A DNA stretch of 27,759 nt, taken from positions 1 to 27,759 of the forward strand of contig CACZOG010000148.1 in the NCBI GenBank assembly GCA_902782715.1. Reading direction: 5' to 3'. Position numbers and translations under genes: made by a program. Below are positions 14,761-23,085 of the stretch, one piece after another. The stretch comes from an uncultured Lachnospiraceae bacterium. GTDB taxonomy: Bacteria; Bacillota; Clostridia; Lachnospirales; Lachnospiraceae. The notes below the pieces were generated by a model that worked only from the letters and a program-made list of their open reading frames with translations, was not told where the DNA came from and did not search any database. How positions within the stretch are numbered: position 1 is the stretch's first letter; each line of letters starts with the position of its first letter.

Positions 14761-15693
14761 CTATTCCTCCAGATCTTTTCCGAACCGATTTTCAAGAATA
14801 TAAAGAATACCGATTATTATTATCATTACGAAACACATTATTATCGCTCCCGAAGAAAGCTTCTGGTAGTCAAGCGATTCAAACATGTTATTCATAAAGT
14901 GCTGCAGTGTATATATGGAACCGTGCGGGTAACTTCCCGACAAAAGATATACTTCCCTGAAGATCTTAAACGAATTGATCAGCGACATGATCGTTACGAA
15001 AAGGATCGTCGGGGAAAGATAACGTAATTTGATGATAAAAAACAGTTTAAAAGAATTGGAAGAATCCAGATAAGCAACTTCCATCATTTCCCTTGGGATC
15101 GTTCCAAGGCCGGCAAGGAAAAGGATCATATTGTATCCGAGGTTTTTCCACAAAAACAGAGCGAGAATAACGAAAGGCGCATAACTGCTCTTTATCCAGT
15201 CGATATTCGTTCCGCCGAAAAATCTTACGATCGAATTTACGGCACCGTTATAATCAAACAGAACCCTGAACACAAGAATGACCGATGCAACAGGCACCAT
15301 CATGGGTGATAAGAAAATTGTTCGAAACTGTGATGCGAGAGGAATGCTCTGATCCAGAAGAATGGCCATAAGAAGCGAAATGACAACGGCAAGAGGCACT
15401 GCCATTATGGAGAATTTAAAAGTATTGCCCGCAGCCTCTTTGAAGGCATCGTTCTGAAGGATCCTTACAAAATTCGTAATACCCACATAGTTCTTTGTAA
15501 CGGGATTATCCTGCACCGAATATGTCAGAACCACCATAAAAGGGATAAGATAGAATACGCAGACACCTAAAAAAGAGGGCACTAAAAAGAGCGAATCTTT
15601 TCTTCTCTCTTTCCTCGCCATCTTTCGTCCGTAAGCCGAAAGTTTAACTTTTTTCTTAACTTTCTTCTTTTCCGTATTGTCTTTATTATTCAT
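14761..15693 (-). CDS. Carbohydrate ABC importer permease, MalF type
   Basis: A 310-residue permease with a long basic N-terminal cytoplasmic stretch (about 1-32), then six predicted helices beginning at DSLFLVPSFLGVCVFYLIP. The EAA loop at about 204-228 reads MEVAYLDSSNSFKLFFIIKL. The invariant Gly of the EAA-x3-G signature is Ser here and the terminal I-x-x-P is altered, so ATPase contact may be non-standard. It pairs with the MalG-type gene, whose start immediately follows its stop. Upstream is the lipoprotein gene, 18 nt away. No solute-binding protein with a sugar-binding fold is present in the operon, and the substrate cannot be inferred. Confidence 0.9.
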   Translation of the reverse strand: MNNKDNTEKKKVKKKVKLSAYGRKMARKERRKDSLFLVPSFLGVCVFYLIPFMVVLTYSVQDNPVTKNYVGITNFVRILQNDAFKEAAGNTFKFSIMAVPLAVVISLLMAILLDQSIPLASQFRTIFLSPMMVPVASVILVFRVLFDYNGAVNSIVRFFGGTNIDWIKSSYAPFVILALFLWKNLGYNMILFLAGLGTIPREMMEVAYLDSSNSFKLFFIIKLRYLSPTILFVTIMSLINSFKIFREVYLLSGSYPHGSIYTLQHFMNNMFESLDYQKLSSGAIIMCFVMIIIIGILYILENRFGKDLEE

Positions 15694-15711
15694 TGCAGGT
15701 TATTGTCTCTG

Positions 15712-16284
15712 TTATTCTTGTGATGTTTCATTCAATAGAGCATATTCCTGAGCATTGCAGCTTCTTCCTTCCGCTTTTCCGTACTCAAGATAATGCTTGT
15801 AAAGTGTTTCGGGGGAATCACCGAATACCGCTACCACATCCGGATATGTGGCTGCATAGAATTCGGCATCAAATTCCTCGGGTATTACCGATGCGTTTTC
15901 CGGCTCTCCGTTTTCTTCATCGGTGTTTTCTTCGGTTATCTCTTCCTCGTCTTCGCCTTCGGCTTGAGAAAGAGTCTCATCCGCATCAGGCTCATCGATA
16001 TCGTTTGATGCTACCTGAGTTATTTCCTGATCGTTATCTTCGATCGTATCATTATCTTCCGTAATCTCCTCGGATAATTCCTCCGAGATATCTTCCGGAT
16101 CATTTAAAAGATCTTCTATTGAAACTTCCACATAATCGGGATTGTACTGCACGGGAATTCCCGGTGCATTCGAATCGCTCGACCCTATAATTGCGTTTAT
16201 ATCCGTAACTACGGGATCACAGCCCATAAGGGTTATGCAAATTATGCAAGCAGGTACTGTTGCTTTCAAAATTCGGGCTTTCAT
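15712..16284 (-). CDS. Lipoprotein with acidic linker and C-terminal HYLEYG/EGR-type module
   Basis: A 190-residue lipoprotein. The start at 16284 (ATG) is chosen because GAAGGAG lies 8 nt upstream; a longer frame would start with TTG at 16305. The signal peptide ends in the lipobox LMGC with the acylated Cys22. Residues about 58-136 are an unstructured acidic linker dominated by Glu, Asp and Asn. Residues about 138-175 form a compact module, FDAEFYAATYPDVVAVFGD followed by HYLEYGKAEGRS. That module is a recurring short motif in secreted proteins of clostridia and others (FD-x-x-Y-Y-x-x-x-PDV ... HY-x-x-x-G-x-x-EGR); its function is not known. It is the first gene of the permease/adaptor operon. 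It is far too small to be a normal solute-binding protein. Confidence 0.8.
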   Translation of the reverse strand: MKARILKATVPACIICITLMGCDPVVTDINAIIGSSDSNAPGIPVQYNPDYVEVSIEDLLNDPEDISEELSEEITEDNDTIEDNDQEITQVASNDIDEPDADETLSQAEGEDEEEITEENTDEENGEPENASVIPEEFDAEFYAATYPDVVAVFGDSPETLYKHYLEYGKAEGRSCNAQEYALLNETSQE

Positions 16285-16314
16285 TCCGTTTTCTCCTTCA
16301 TCCAATCGCTTCTT

Positions 16315-16346
16315 ATTATATTATATTTTGGCTGTTTTGTGACCAA
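16315..16346 (-). promoter_or_regulatory. Possible promoter of the lipoprotein/ABC/adaptor operon
   Basis: Two overlapping TATAAT boxes lie on the minus strand at 16320-16325 and 16315-16320, sharing one base. TTGGTC (16341-16346) lies 15 nt upstream of the first and 20 nt upstream of the second. The -10 match is perfect but the -35 and its spacing are poor. Confidence 0.4.
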
Positions 16347-16365
16347 AAACTTAAAATTACCCAAT

Positions 16366-16400
16366 AAAAAATACGGGAACAGTATGCACTGCCCCCGTAT
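16366..16400 (-). terminator. Intrinsic terminator after the 221-residue protein gene
   Basis: ATACGGG (16371-16377) pairs with CCCGTAT (16394-16400). A second inner stem, CAGT (16380-16383) with ACTG (16388-16391), lies inside a 2x2 internal loop. On the minus strand the stem is followed by TTTTTATT. It lies 43 nt after the stop at 16443 and separates that gene from the ABC operon. Confidence 0.82.
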
Positions 16401-16442
16401 AAGTAAACTTTACTTTAATTCCTGTAAAAAATCAAGTGATAT

Positions 16443-17108
16443 TTATGCATCGAAGAAATTGTGTTCATAAACAATGATATGAACAACCGGACTTTCCCAG
16501 TCTTCGAATATACTCGACACATCACCCCTCGTATAAGGATTTATCTTGTATCCGTCTACGATAAATTCTGACGCGCATCCGCAGGTTAAACTGTAGACAT
16601 TGTTTGCATCCGTATCCACATCCGCCTTGATGTCTCCGACTATGCAGGGAATGATAACTCCGTTCTCAAGTTCCACATCAATGTATGTGCCCACCGGTGC
16701 GTTAAAATACGTTCCTATAGCGATGAGATATCTGTCATCGTAAATTCTGAAACCGTATTCGTCAGTATGTGCCACTTCTTCAATTTTATACTGCTTACTG
16801 AAGCGATTTGTGATTGCCGTGTAATTCTCGTATGCCTTCTGTCCGTAATAAGGATAATACTTCGGTAAGTCATACACTTTATAATTTACGTTATAAAGCG
16901 TATCCTTTTCGACAACATCGAAATCCAGATTCTTGTCGCGTCCGCCCACTATGATATCGGTATATTTTCTGGCTCTCAGTTTTTCCATGCTTGCATCTGC
17001 TTCGAGATCATTTATAGTTGTTCTCAGAACATATATGTAAGACAGGGTGAAAACACAGATTCCGAGTATCGCGGTAGCGCCCACGAACTTCATGGTTTTC
17101 TTAAACAT
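16443..17108 (-). CDS. Membrane-anchored protein with possible double-psi/3D-like beta domain
   Basis: A 221-residue protein of unrecognised family. An N-terminal signal or anchor helix (about 9-28) is followed by a short helix (TINDLEADASMEKLRARKY). The C-terminal domain at about 115-190 contains RYLIAIGTYFNAPVGTYIDV, GVIIPCIVGDIKADVDTD and ASEFIVDGY. The succession of a conserved G-x-x-F/Y, PVG-x-x-I and a GD-x-KAD strand resembles 3D/RlpA-like double-psi beta-barrel proteins found in cell-wall enzymes. This is a tentative fold guess without a catalytic motif. It has its own promoter with a perfect -35 between the xylanase stop and the ATG, and an intrinsic terminator after it, so it is probably a single-gene unit. 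Confidence 0.7.
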   Translation of the reverse strand: MFKKTMKFVGATAILGICVFTLSYIYVLRTTINDLEADASMEKLRARKYTDIIVGGRDKNLDFDVVEKDTLYNVNYKVYDLPKYYPYYGQKAYENYTAITNRFSKQYKIEEVAHTDEYGFRIYDDRYLIAIGTYFNAPVGTYIDVELENGVIIPCIVGDIKADVDTDANNVYSLTCGCASEFIVDGYKINPYTRGDVSSIFEDWESPVVHIIVYEHNFFDA

Positions 17109-17168
17109 AAGTTTTCCTTTTCTTTATATGCCAAACGATTCAGCGCCTTTTCAGGCAAGGTAAAATGT

Positions 17169-17198
17169 ATTTTATCACATTATGTCAACTTATGTCAA
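17169..17198 (-). promoter_or_regulatory. Promoter of the 221-residue protein gene
   Basis: On the minus strand, TTGACA (17193-17198) and TAAAAT (17169-17174) are 18 nt apart. A second TTGACA (17183-17188) lies inside the spacer, so TTGACATAA occurs twice with a 10-nt period. The start codon lies about 60 nt downstream. The duplicated element could be a second -35 or a direct-repeat operator. Confidence 0.6.
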
Positions 17199-17210
17199 AT
17201 TCTGACCATT

Positions 17211-20200
17211 TTACTGCTCTTCTTTGTCATCCTTTTCCTCGGATTCTTCCTTAACTTCTTCCTCTGATTCCTCGGATTTTTCTTCCGATTCCTCTTCGGA
17301 CTCTTCTGCGGGCTTCTCCTCAGATGCTTCTTCAGAAGACTCTTCGCTTACAACATCGCTCTTGTCAAAATCTTCTTTGGCTTCAGCCGATTCTTCTTCA
17401 TCTTCAGGTTTCTTCTTAAGAGATACTACTGCTGCCGCACCTGCAAGTACTGCTGCAGCTGCGATTCCGCCGAACAATCCGATCTTGCTCTTATTGCTGT
17501 TGTCATCGCTTCCGTCAGAAGCCTTATTGTTACCTGTAGAAACGTCTGATGCGCTTTCTACGAGCATGCCTGTACCGAAGCATGCGGGTGAAGACCAGCA
17601 CTGGTTGGTAATATCATTCCATGTAACGGTACCGATTCTTACCGCATCCGAACTTGCATCGTTGATCTGAAGTTCGATTCCGATGTAAGCACCGGCCTCA
17701 GGCTTGATCTCTGTCCATTTGAAAGCACCTTCTACAACGTATCCGGTATCTGTTGTCTTTGCAAATGTGGTTTCGTTCTCTTCAACGCATTTCTCGCCGT
17801 TGAATGAATGTTCGTTAGCGTAATTGATCCTGTACTGTTTTGTAGCATCATTGTACTCTGCGGCTTTGGAATTTATTTCATCAATAAAGATCTCAAATGA
17901 ATCCTGTTCATGAACCTGCTCGGAATCCTTGTTAAGATCGGAATCTTCTACAACAGCATAAGCATAAAGATTCTCTTCATCCCAAAGAAGCTTAACCGTA
18001 GCAGATGCAAGAGGATTGTCCGTCTTGTTGCCGAGTTTTACTTCAACCGCATTGTTCCATGCTTCATCAAGTTCGCCGTCAATGTTAACGGTTCCCTTAG
18101 GGATGAACATGAAGGGCTTAAGCATTCCTTCTGCAAAATACTGACTGGAATTATCCTGAGACATTGTATTGTCGTTAAATGCGAAGCTCTTTCCGTCGTT
18201 TGTAACAACAATATCAAAACCTACTATAGCATTGGCATCAACCGTATCTGCGGGAATGTCGATCAGAACGGAATACATTCCGTTGTCGGTGGATTCAACC
18301 TCGCTTCTCTTTACTTCAACCATCTTTGTCTTGATGCCTGCAGTTTTTGAATTGTACTTATCAAGATAGATCTTAACGCCGTCGGTATCGTTCTGTTCCG
18401 TATCAGCTACGGTAACAACGAACTGAACCTGACCTTCGTTCCAGATCGACTTGAATTTAACATTGGTATTGTCCTGTCCGAATGTATATTCCTGTGCGAG
18501 TGAGAAATCATCTGCCATTGCCTGACTGATCGAAACTGCCTTTGTTTCGGGCTCAAGCTTTGTGGGATCCACGATCGCCCAGAAAGCGGGTTTTGCTCTG
18601 AAATCATCGTCAAAGAGCAAAGGACACTGAGGACTTCCGTCCGTAACGCCGCCGCCGACTCCCGTAAATGCCTGAAGCCATGAGTTGCCGTCGATAACGC
18701 CCCAAACGATGAATCCGCCGACCTTAGCGCTTCCTTCTTCGTTAACTTTCTTCATTGCATCATAAAGAGTCTTGTAACGATAAGCCTGTCTGCCGTATTC
18801 ACCCTTAAGTGTAGCCTCTGTTCCGTCATAAGCGGAGCTTGACTTAAAGTCAACTTCGGTAAGCATGATCTTGCCTACTACTTCGCCGTATTTCTTTGCA
18901 GCATCTTCGAACTGATCTGCTGTGGGATATTCATTGTCGTAATGACCCTGCATACCCATTGCATCGATTCTTGTTCCTTCTGCTGCCTTAACGTCTTTAA
19001 GTAACTGTACGATTCCCTCAACCTTGCCGGGTGTGCAGTCATTGTAATCGTTGTAATAAAGCTCTACGCTTGCGGGAGCATATTTGTTTGCAAACTTGAA
19101 TGCATTTGTAATGAATTCGTTGCTCTTGTATACTGCCCACCAGCTTGATCCTTCGGAGTCGTTTCTGTAAGTTCCCGTGCCGTCGCTGACAGCTTCGTTA
19201 ACTACATCCCATCCGTAGAAAAGATCTTTGTATTTGCTGTTCTCACCTACATAATGCTCAAGGATGGACTTGATATACCATTCCTGTCTTAATGTCATTT
19301 CTTCAGGTGAAACATAAGGTTTTGATGCATCATAATCCTCATGGAAGAACCATTCGGGTGTCTGGGAATGCCAAACAAGAACGTGTCCTCTGATCTTAAA
19401 TGCATCTTCGGGATGTTCTTCATTCCACTCAAGGAAATAATCAAGGTATCTTTCCGCATTCGAATAATCGAGTACGGGAACAGTGATCGTCTGTCCGTCG
19501 ATCGTTGCAGTCTCGGTTCCTCTGATGGCATTGCCGAGATGTGAATCGGGTTTAAGTTCATTACCGAGTGTTACGGAGTTGAAGTGCTTCTTAACAAGAT
19601 CCATAAGCACTCTGTCATTGATCTCCGAACCCGAAAGTGATGTACCGCAGATCATGTCATCGCCGAAATCTGCAGTTAATGTATCTTTTAAGTTGGGAAT
19701 ACCCTGTTCGATCGTTTTCTGTGCGAGATTTAAGTTGATAAAAGTTGCACCTGTAAGGTAGTATGTTCCCTTAACACAGTCGCCTTCGCCGTAATCTTCG
19801 CCCTGTTCAAGGAAACGAAGTACGCACTTGTCGATGTTTCCTGCTGCGGAAACCTTAAAGGTACCTTCGAATTTTGTCCATTCGCCGGGTGTAAGCTGCT
19901 GGCTTGAACTTCCGGAAATATCTGCGGAATATGAACCGAGATAACTTGTGCTTCCGCCTGAAGTGATATAGGGAGCGAAATCAACCTGACGCTGTGTAGC
20001 GGGTGCGCCCTCATAATCTTCTGAAAGTTTTACAAAGAAGCAGTATGCATATGTCTGTCCGTTTTCAACGATATCTGTTACATCGTATCCGAAACAGTCA
20101 TAAGGTCTCTCTCTGTCGGAAATAACGCCGTATGTAGTTACATCGTCAAAGATGGGTGTATCGCTTGTTGCGGTTGTGATCTTTGCACCGCCTTCAAGTT

Positions 20201-20786
20201 CTGCTTTCCACATTGATACGTCATCTTCTGCAAAATTTCCGTTAAGAAGAAGGTTCTCTCCTTCGGCAGCGGGTCCCGAAAGCTCTTCGTCGCCTGATGC
20301 AGCTGCCGCATCGGGATCATATGTGAATGTTACGCTTCCGATCACTGCATCGGTCGTTCCGGTATTAAGGGACATGATCGAGAAATACTTGATTCCCTTT
20401 GTGTCGGGTACGATCGTTGCGTTTCCGTAAGAAACGGGTGTACCGCCCTTATTGTCGGATTCGTAATCTGCCGGTGTGTGAAGCTTGAATGCCAAAGCGG
20501 ATGTGTTCTTGCTTTTTACTTCAAACTCAACCTTGGTGATCGAGTCGGGATTGATATCCGACGGGATCTCATAAAACTGTGACTTGTACTGATCTTCAAA
20601 CGAGATCTCAAGTTCTCCGTCACCGTTGACTTTCGAAGTCAATCCATATTCCATGGTTGATTTCAGATCTGAGAAAGTATAAGTCTTTTCTTCGGGCGCA
20701 GCTTTTACGTTCATCGGTACAAAAAGAACCAGTGAAGTAAGCATAAGAAGTGCAGCCGTCACAAAAGCCGTAATTTTCCTGCTCAT
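17211..20786 (-). CDS. Cell-surface modular endo-1,4-beta-xylanase (GH10, CBM22-like and CBM9-like modules)
   Basis: A 1191-residue secreted, membrane-anchored xylanase. Order of parts: signal peptide (1-30, MNVKAA site); a beta-rich module (about 33-157); a CBM22-like module (about 177-353); a GH10 catalytic barrel (about 360-745); two CBM9-like modules (about 752-890 and 893-1080); a Gly/Ser/Asn linker; a transmembrane helix (about 1101-1123); and an acidic tail of about 68 residues. The GH10 acid/base is E531 in GWDVVNEAVSD and the nucleophile is E644 in IMLTEVDF; RGHVLVWHSQTPEWF is another family signature. It should cut xylan at the surface. The tail after the positively charged stop-transfer KKK should be cytoplasmic and is almost all Glu, Ser and Lys, which is odd. 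An extended -10 promoter and GGAGGG precede the ATG at 20786. No clear terminator follows the stop. Confidence 0.95.
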   Translation of the reverse strand: MSRKITAFVTAALLMLTSLVLFVPMNVKAAPEEKTYTFSDLKSTMEYGLTSKVNGDGELEISFEDQYKSQFYEIPSDINPDSITKVEFEVKSKNTSALAFKLHTPADYESDNKGGTPVSYGNATIVPDTKGIKYFSIMSLNTGTTDAVIGSVTFTYDPDAAAASGDEELSGPAAEGENLLLNGNFAEDDVSMWKAELEGGAKITTATSDTPIFDDVTTYGVISDRERPYDCFGYDVTDIVENGQTYAYCFFVKLSEDYEGAPATQRQVDFAPYITSGGSTSYLGSYSADISGSSSQQLTPGEWTKFEGTFKVSAAGNIDKCVLRFLEQGEDYGEGDCVKGTYYLTGATFINLNLAQKTIEQGIPNLKDTLTADFGDDMICGTSLSGSEINDRVLMDLVKKHFNSVTLGNELKPDSHLGNAIRGTETATIDGQTITVPVLDYSNAERYLDYFLEWNEEHPEDAFKIRGHVLVWHSQTPEWFFHEDYDASKPYVSPEEMTLRQEWYIKSILEHYVGENSKYKDLFYGWDVVNEAVSDGTGTYRNDSEGSSWWAVYKSNEFITNAFKFANKYAPASVELYYNDYNDCTPGKVEGIVQLLKDVKAAEGTRIDAMGMQGHYDNEYPTADQFEDAAKKYGEVVGKIMLTEVDFKSSSAYDGTEATLKGEYGRQAYRYKTLYDAMKKVNEEGSAKVGGFIVWGVIDGNSWLQAFTGVGGGVTDGSPQCPLLFDDDFRAKPAFWAIVDPTKLEPETKAVSISQAMADDFSLAQEYTFGQDNTNVKFKSIWNEGQVQFVVTVADTEQNDTDGVKIYLDKYNSKTAGIKTKMVEVKRSEVESTDNGMYSVLIDIPADTVDANAIVGFDIVVTNDGKSFAFNDNTMSQDNSSQYFAEGMLKPFMFIPKGTVNIDGELDEAWNNAVEVKLGNKTDNPLASATVKLLWDEENLYAYAVVEDSDLNKDSEQVHEQDSFEIFIDEINSKAAEYNDATKQYRINYANEHSFNGEKCVEENETTFAKTTDTGYVVEGAFKWTEIKPEAGAYIGIELQINDASSDAVRIGTVTWNDITNQCWSSPACFGTGMLVESASDVSTGNNKASDGSDDNSNKSKIGLFGGIAAAAVLAGAAAVVSLKKKPEDEEESAEAKEDFDKSDVVSEESSEEASEEKPAEESEEESEEKSEESEEEVKEESEEKDDKEEQ

Positions 20787-20834
20787 TTTTACCCTCCTTG
20801 TTTACATGAATAATATTTTTTCACAGACAGAAAA

Positions 20835-20843
20835 ATTATAACA
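20835..20843 (-). promoter_or_regulatory. Extended -10 promoter of the xylanase gene
   Basis: TGTTATAAT on the minus strand contains a perfect TATAAT with the TG extension. No good -35 is visible. The xylanase start codon lies about 49 nt downstream, with GGAGGG at 20792-20797. The rest of the gap back to 20944 is very AT-rich with long T runs on the minus strand. It may hold a weak terminator (AAAAAC/GTTTTT stem at 20876-20889) for the upstream gene. Confidence 0.55.
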
Positions 20844-20944
20844 AATCAACAGTGCAAAAAACAGACAAAAAAAGAAAAAACAAGTTTTTATCCCTGTTTT
20901 TTCTGTAGTTCATCATATTATTTTTTTCAGGTTTTTAAATGCCC

Positions 20945-22156
20945 TTACAAAACCACTATCATTTCTTCGTTATCGGTAAGTTTTACCGTGGTTTTTCCCT
21001 CCGATGACGATATCTCGTATTCGCCTTTGAAGCCTTCAACTTTTACGTATCCGTTTTCATCCGTAACAAGTGTTTCGTCGGTATTCCATTCCTCATGGAT
21101 AAGCTTTTTAAGCATCTCATACGAAGGTTTGATCGAATTGTCTTTTCTTAAGAAACCGCTCGGCGCACCAAGCCATGCTCCGTCTTTAAAATCCCAGGTG
21201 GTGATCGCTTCAACCTGAGGATGTGCGAAAAGAGTTCTGTAGATCTCTTCGATCTCTTTAGCCTGTCTTTCCTCTCCTTCGGGAGTGGTAGGCCATTCAT
21301 CAACCTGCCAGTCGTTCAGATCCTCAATATATTCCGGAATAAGCGAACCTGAAACGATAGTATTCTCGGTAAAATGGATCGGAAGACCGAAATGCGAGAA
21401 TCTGTCGAGTACTTCTTCAAGTTTTTCTTTTCCCCAGTATCCCTGATGCTGATGGGACTGGATTCCGATGGCACTTATGGGTACTCCTGCTTCAAGACAG
21501 CCGTCGATCAGTATTTCATACGATATAGATGTGTTGAAATCATTTAAAAGAAGCGTGGCATCCGGATTGCATGCATGTGCCTCCTCGAATACCTTTTTGA
21601 TAAGTCCGACTCTTCCGTTCTCTTTGCAGATACGCGTGATCGCATTGTCATACTTGTCGAATATCGGCATGATGACAACTTCGTTGATAACATCCCACAT
21701 GTCTATAAGACCTTTGTATAACGTTACTTCCCTGTCGATCCTCTCAAGCTGCTTCTTAAGAATGGTTTTATTGTCATAATTCATGAGCCAGTCCGCGCAG
21801 ACCGTATGCCAGCAGAGCGGATGGCCTTTAACGGTCACTCCCCTGCCTGTCAAAAACTCTGCGGCAGGTCTTAATTTGTCTCTGTCGTCTTTTCCTTCTT
21901 CTTTTTCATACATTCCCCAGTAAAAAGGAAGTGTGCCGTAGTTGAAAAGATCAAGCCATTTGTTCATCGTATCTTCAACCGGCGGTAAAGAAGGATCGTT
22001 AACTCCCATTACGTACGGAATCGAATCGAACGCTCCGCATCCGAAAAGGAATTCATGATTTTTCAGTTTTACGTTAATCCGCTTATTCGATGCCGGATTT
22101 CCCGAGGAATCGACGATCTTAAGCGTTTTTGCGACTTTTCTGTGTGATAAGTCCAT
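20945..22156 (-). CDS. Intracellular GH10-family endo-xylanase-like glycoside hydrolase
   Basis: A 403-residue enzyme without a signal peptide. A short N-terminal beta segment ending in FLFGCGAFD is followed by a GH10 barrel. VKGHPLCWHTVCADW and DMWDVINEV hold the acid/base (E159). LPIHFTENTIVSG holds the presumed nucleophile (E264), where most GH10 enzymes have TE-L/V-D. AITTWDFKDGAWLGAPSGFL and KPSYEMLKKLI close the barrel. A C-terminal beta strand tail (about 360-403) follows. The variant FTENT motif marks a distant GH10 clade. The ATG at 22156 is chosen because AAAAGGGGC precedes it; an upstream in-frame ATG at 22171 has no ribosome binding site. It probably trims imported xylo-oligosaccharides and is the last gene of the degV/hydrolase/esterase operon. 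Confidence 0.88.
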   Translation of the reverse strand: MDLSHRKVAKTLKIVDSSGNPASNKRINVKLKNHEFLFGCGAFDSIPYVMGVNDPSLPPVEDTMNKWLDLFNYGTLPFYWGMYEKEEGKDDRDKLRPAAEFLTGRGVTVKGHPLCWHTVCADWLMNYDNKTILKKQLERIDREVTLYKGLIDMWDVINEVVIMPIFDKYDNAITRICKENGRVGLIKKVFEEAHACNPDATLLLNDFNTSISYEILIDGCLEAGVPISAIGIQSHQHQGYWGKEKLEEVLDRFSHFGLPIHFTENTIVSGSLIPEYIEDLNDWQVDEWPTTPEGEERQAKEIEEIYRTLFAHPQVEAITTWDFKDGAWLGAPSGFLRKDNSIKPSYEMLKKLIHEEWNTDETLVTDENGYVKVEGFKGEYEISSSEGKTTVKLTDNEEMIVVL

Positions 22157-22202
22157 GCAGCCCCTTTTCATTTAATTCAAACCCTTATTAAACCCTGTAT
22201 CA

Positions 22203-23072
22203 TTAAACACTGTGATCCGTGCTCAACTGATCCATATATGAAAAAATCGTCTGCAGTGTCTTACTCTTTCCCAGATCGTCAAAGAACACTGCCGTAGAAT
22301 AACTGGTATGCGTATTCTTCGAATCCGTTACCCTGTAAAAAGTAACGGGAATATTCATTTCCATTGCTTTTCTTGCAAAAAGAAGCGTCTGATCTAAATT
22401 CAGAACTCCGTCATGCTCGCTCTGGATCAGAAACATGGGGATCGAAAGTTCCGTCGTATCGTCTGCCGTAAGCAGATCAAGTCTCGAATACGGTTCTCCC
22501 ACGCTCTGGTCCTGTCCTTTTTCGAAAAGATCGCTCAAAAGCTGCTTTAACACCCATGTGCTCTTGCCCTGAAAACATAAAGGACCTGCAAGACTTATGA
22601 ATCCTGCGAATCTTTTGGCGCCGATCTTGTATTTTTTATGGATCTCTTTATCGTATACAAGGAGCGAACCGAGATGTGCTCCCGCAGAGGAACCCATTAC
22701 GATCACGCGGTCGGCGTTGATCTCCCTTTTCTTAAAATACTGAAGAACTGCCTTGTATTCCAGGCATACATCATCAATGATCTCGTTAAAATGTACTCTG
22801 GGTACTTTTCTGTATCCGGTGATAACGCATTCATATCCTTCGGATGCGATCCTCTGACCGATGAATTCGAAATCCTTGGGGCATTTGCTGTTCCATCCGC
22901 CGCCATGAATGTACATAACGATCTCCGAATGTTTCTTCTGTATGGGAGCAAAATGCAGGAAGTAAAGACCTCTCGGCAGCCCTACCCTTGTTGCCTTGAT
23001 CTCTCTTTTGTAAGAAAGCATTTTAACTCCGATCGCCGGATAACTTTGAAATTCTCTGATCAAATCTTTCAT
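22203..23072 (-). CDS. Alpha/beta-hydrolase esterase (HSL-like)
   Basis: A 289-residue cytoplasmic hydrolase. The oxyanion motif HGGGW is at 56-60, the nucleophile elbow GSSAG has S129, the acid is probably D221 in QSEHDGVL and the base H255 in NTHTSY. That completes a Ser-Asp-His triad of the hormone-sensitive-lipase/acetyl-esterase group. There is no signal peptide. It lies 13 nt after the serine hydrolase gene and 46 nt before the intracellular GH10 gene. A natural inference is removal of acetyl or other ester groups from imported xylan fragments; the sequence alone does not fix the substrate. AGGAAAGG lies upstream of the ATG at 23072. Confidence 0.87.
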   Translation of the reverse strand: MKDLIREFQSYPAIGVKMLSYKREIKATRVGLPRGLYFLHFAPIQKKHSEIVMYIHGGGWNSKCPKDFEFIGQRIASEGYECVITGYRKVPRVHFNEIIDDVCLEYKAVLQYFKKREINADRVIVMGSSAGAHLGSLLVYDKEIHKKYKIGAKRFAGFISLAGPLCFQGKSTWVLKQLLSDLFEKGQDQSVGEPYSRLDLLTADDTTELSIPMFLIQSEHDGVLNLDQTLLFARKAMEMNIPVTFYRVTDSKNTHTSYSTAVFFDDLGKSKTLQTIFSYMDQLSTDHSV

Positions 23073-23085
23073 ATTTCTGCCTTTC

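Noticed and set aside
17224..17670. Plus-strand serine-rich frame opposite the xylanase tail
   Set aside because: It is the antisense of the Glu/Ser-rich low-complexity tail; the repeated TCTTCnGA pattern produces it.
22157..22171. Upstream ATG at 22171 for the intracellular GH10 gene
   Set aside because: No ribosome binding site precedes it, whereas AAAAGGGGC sits right before the ATG at 22156.
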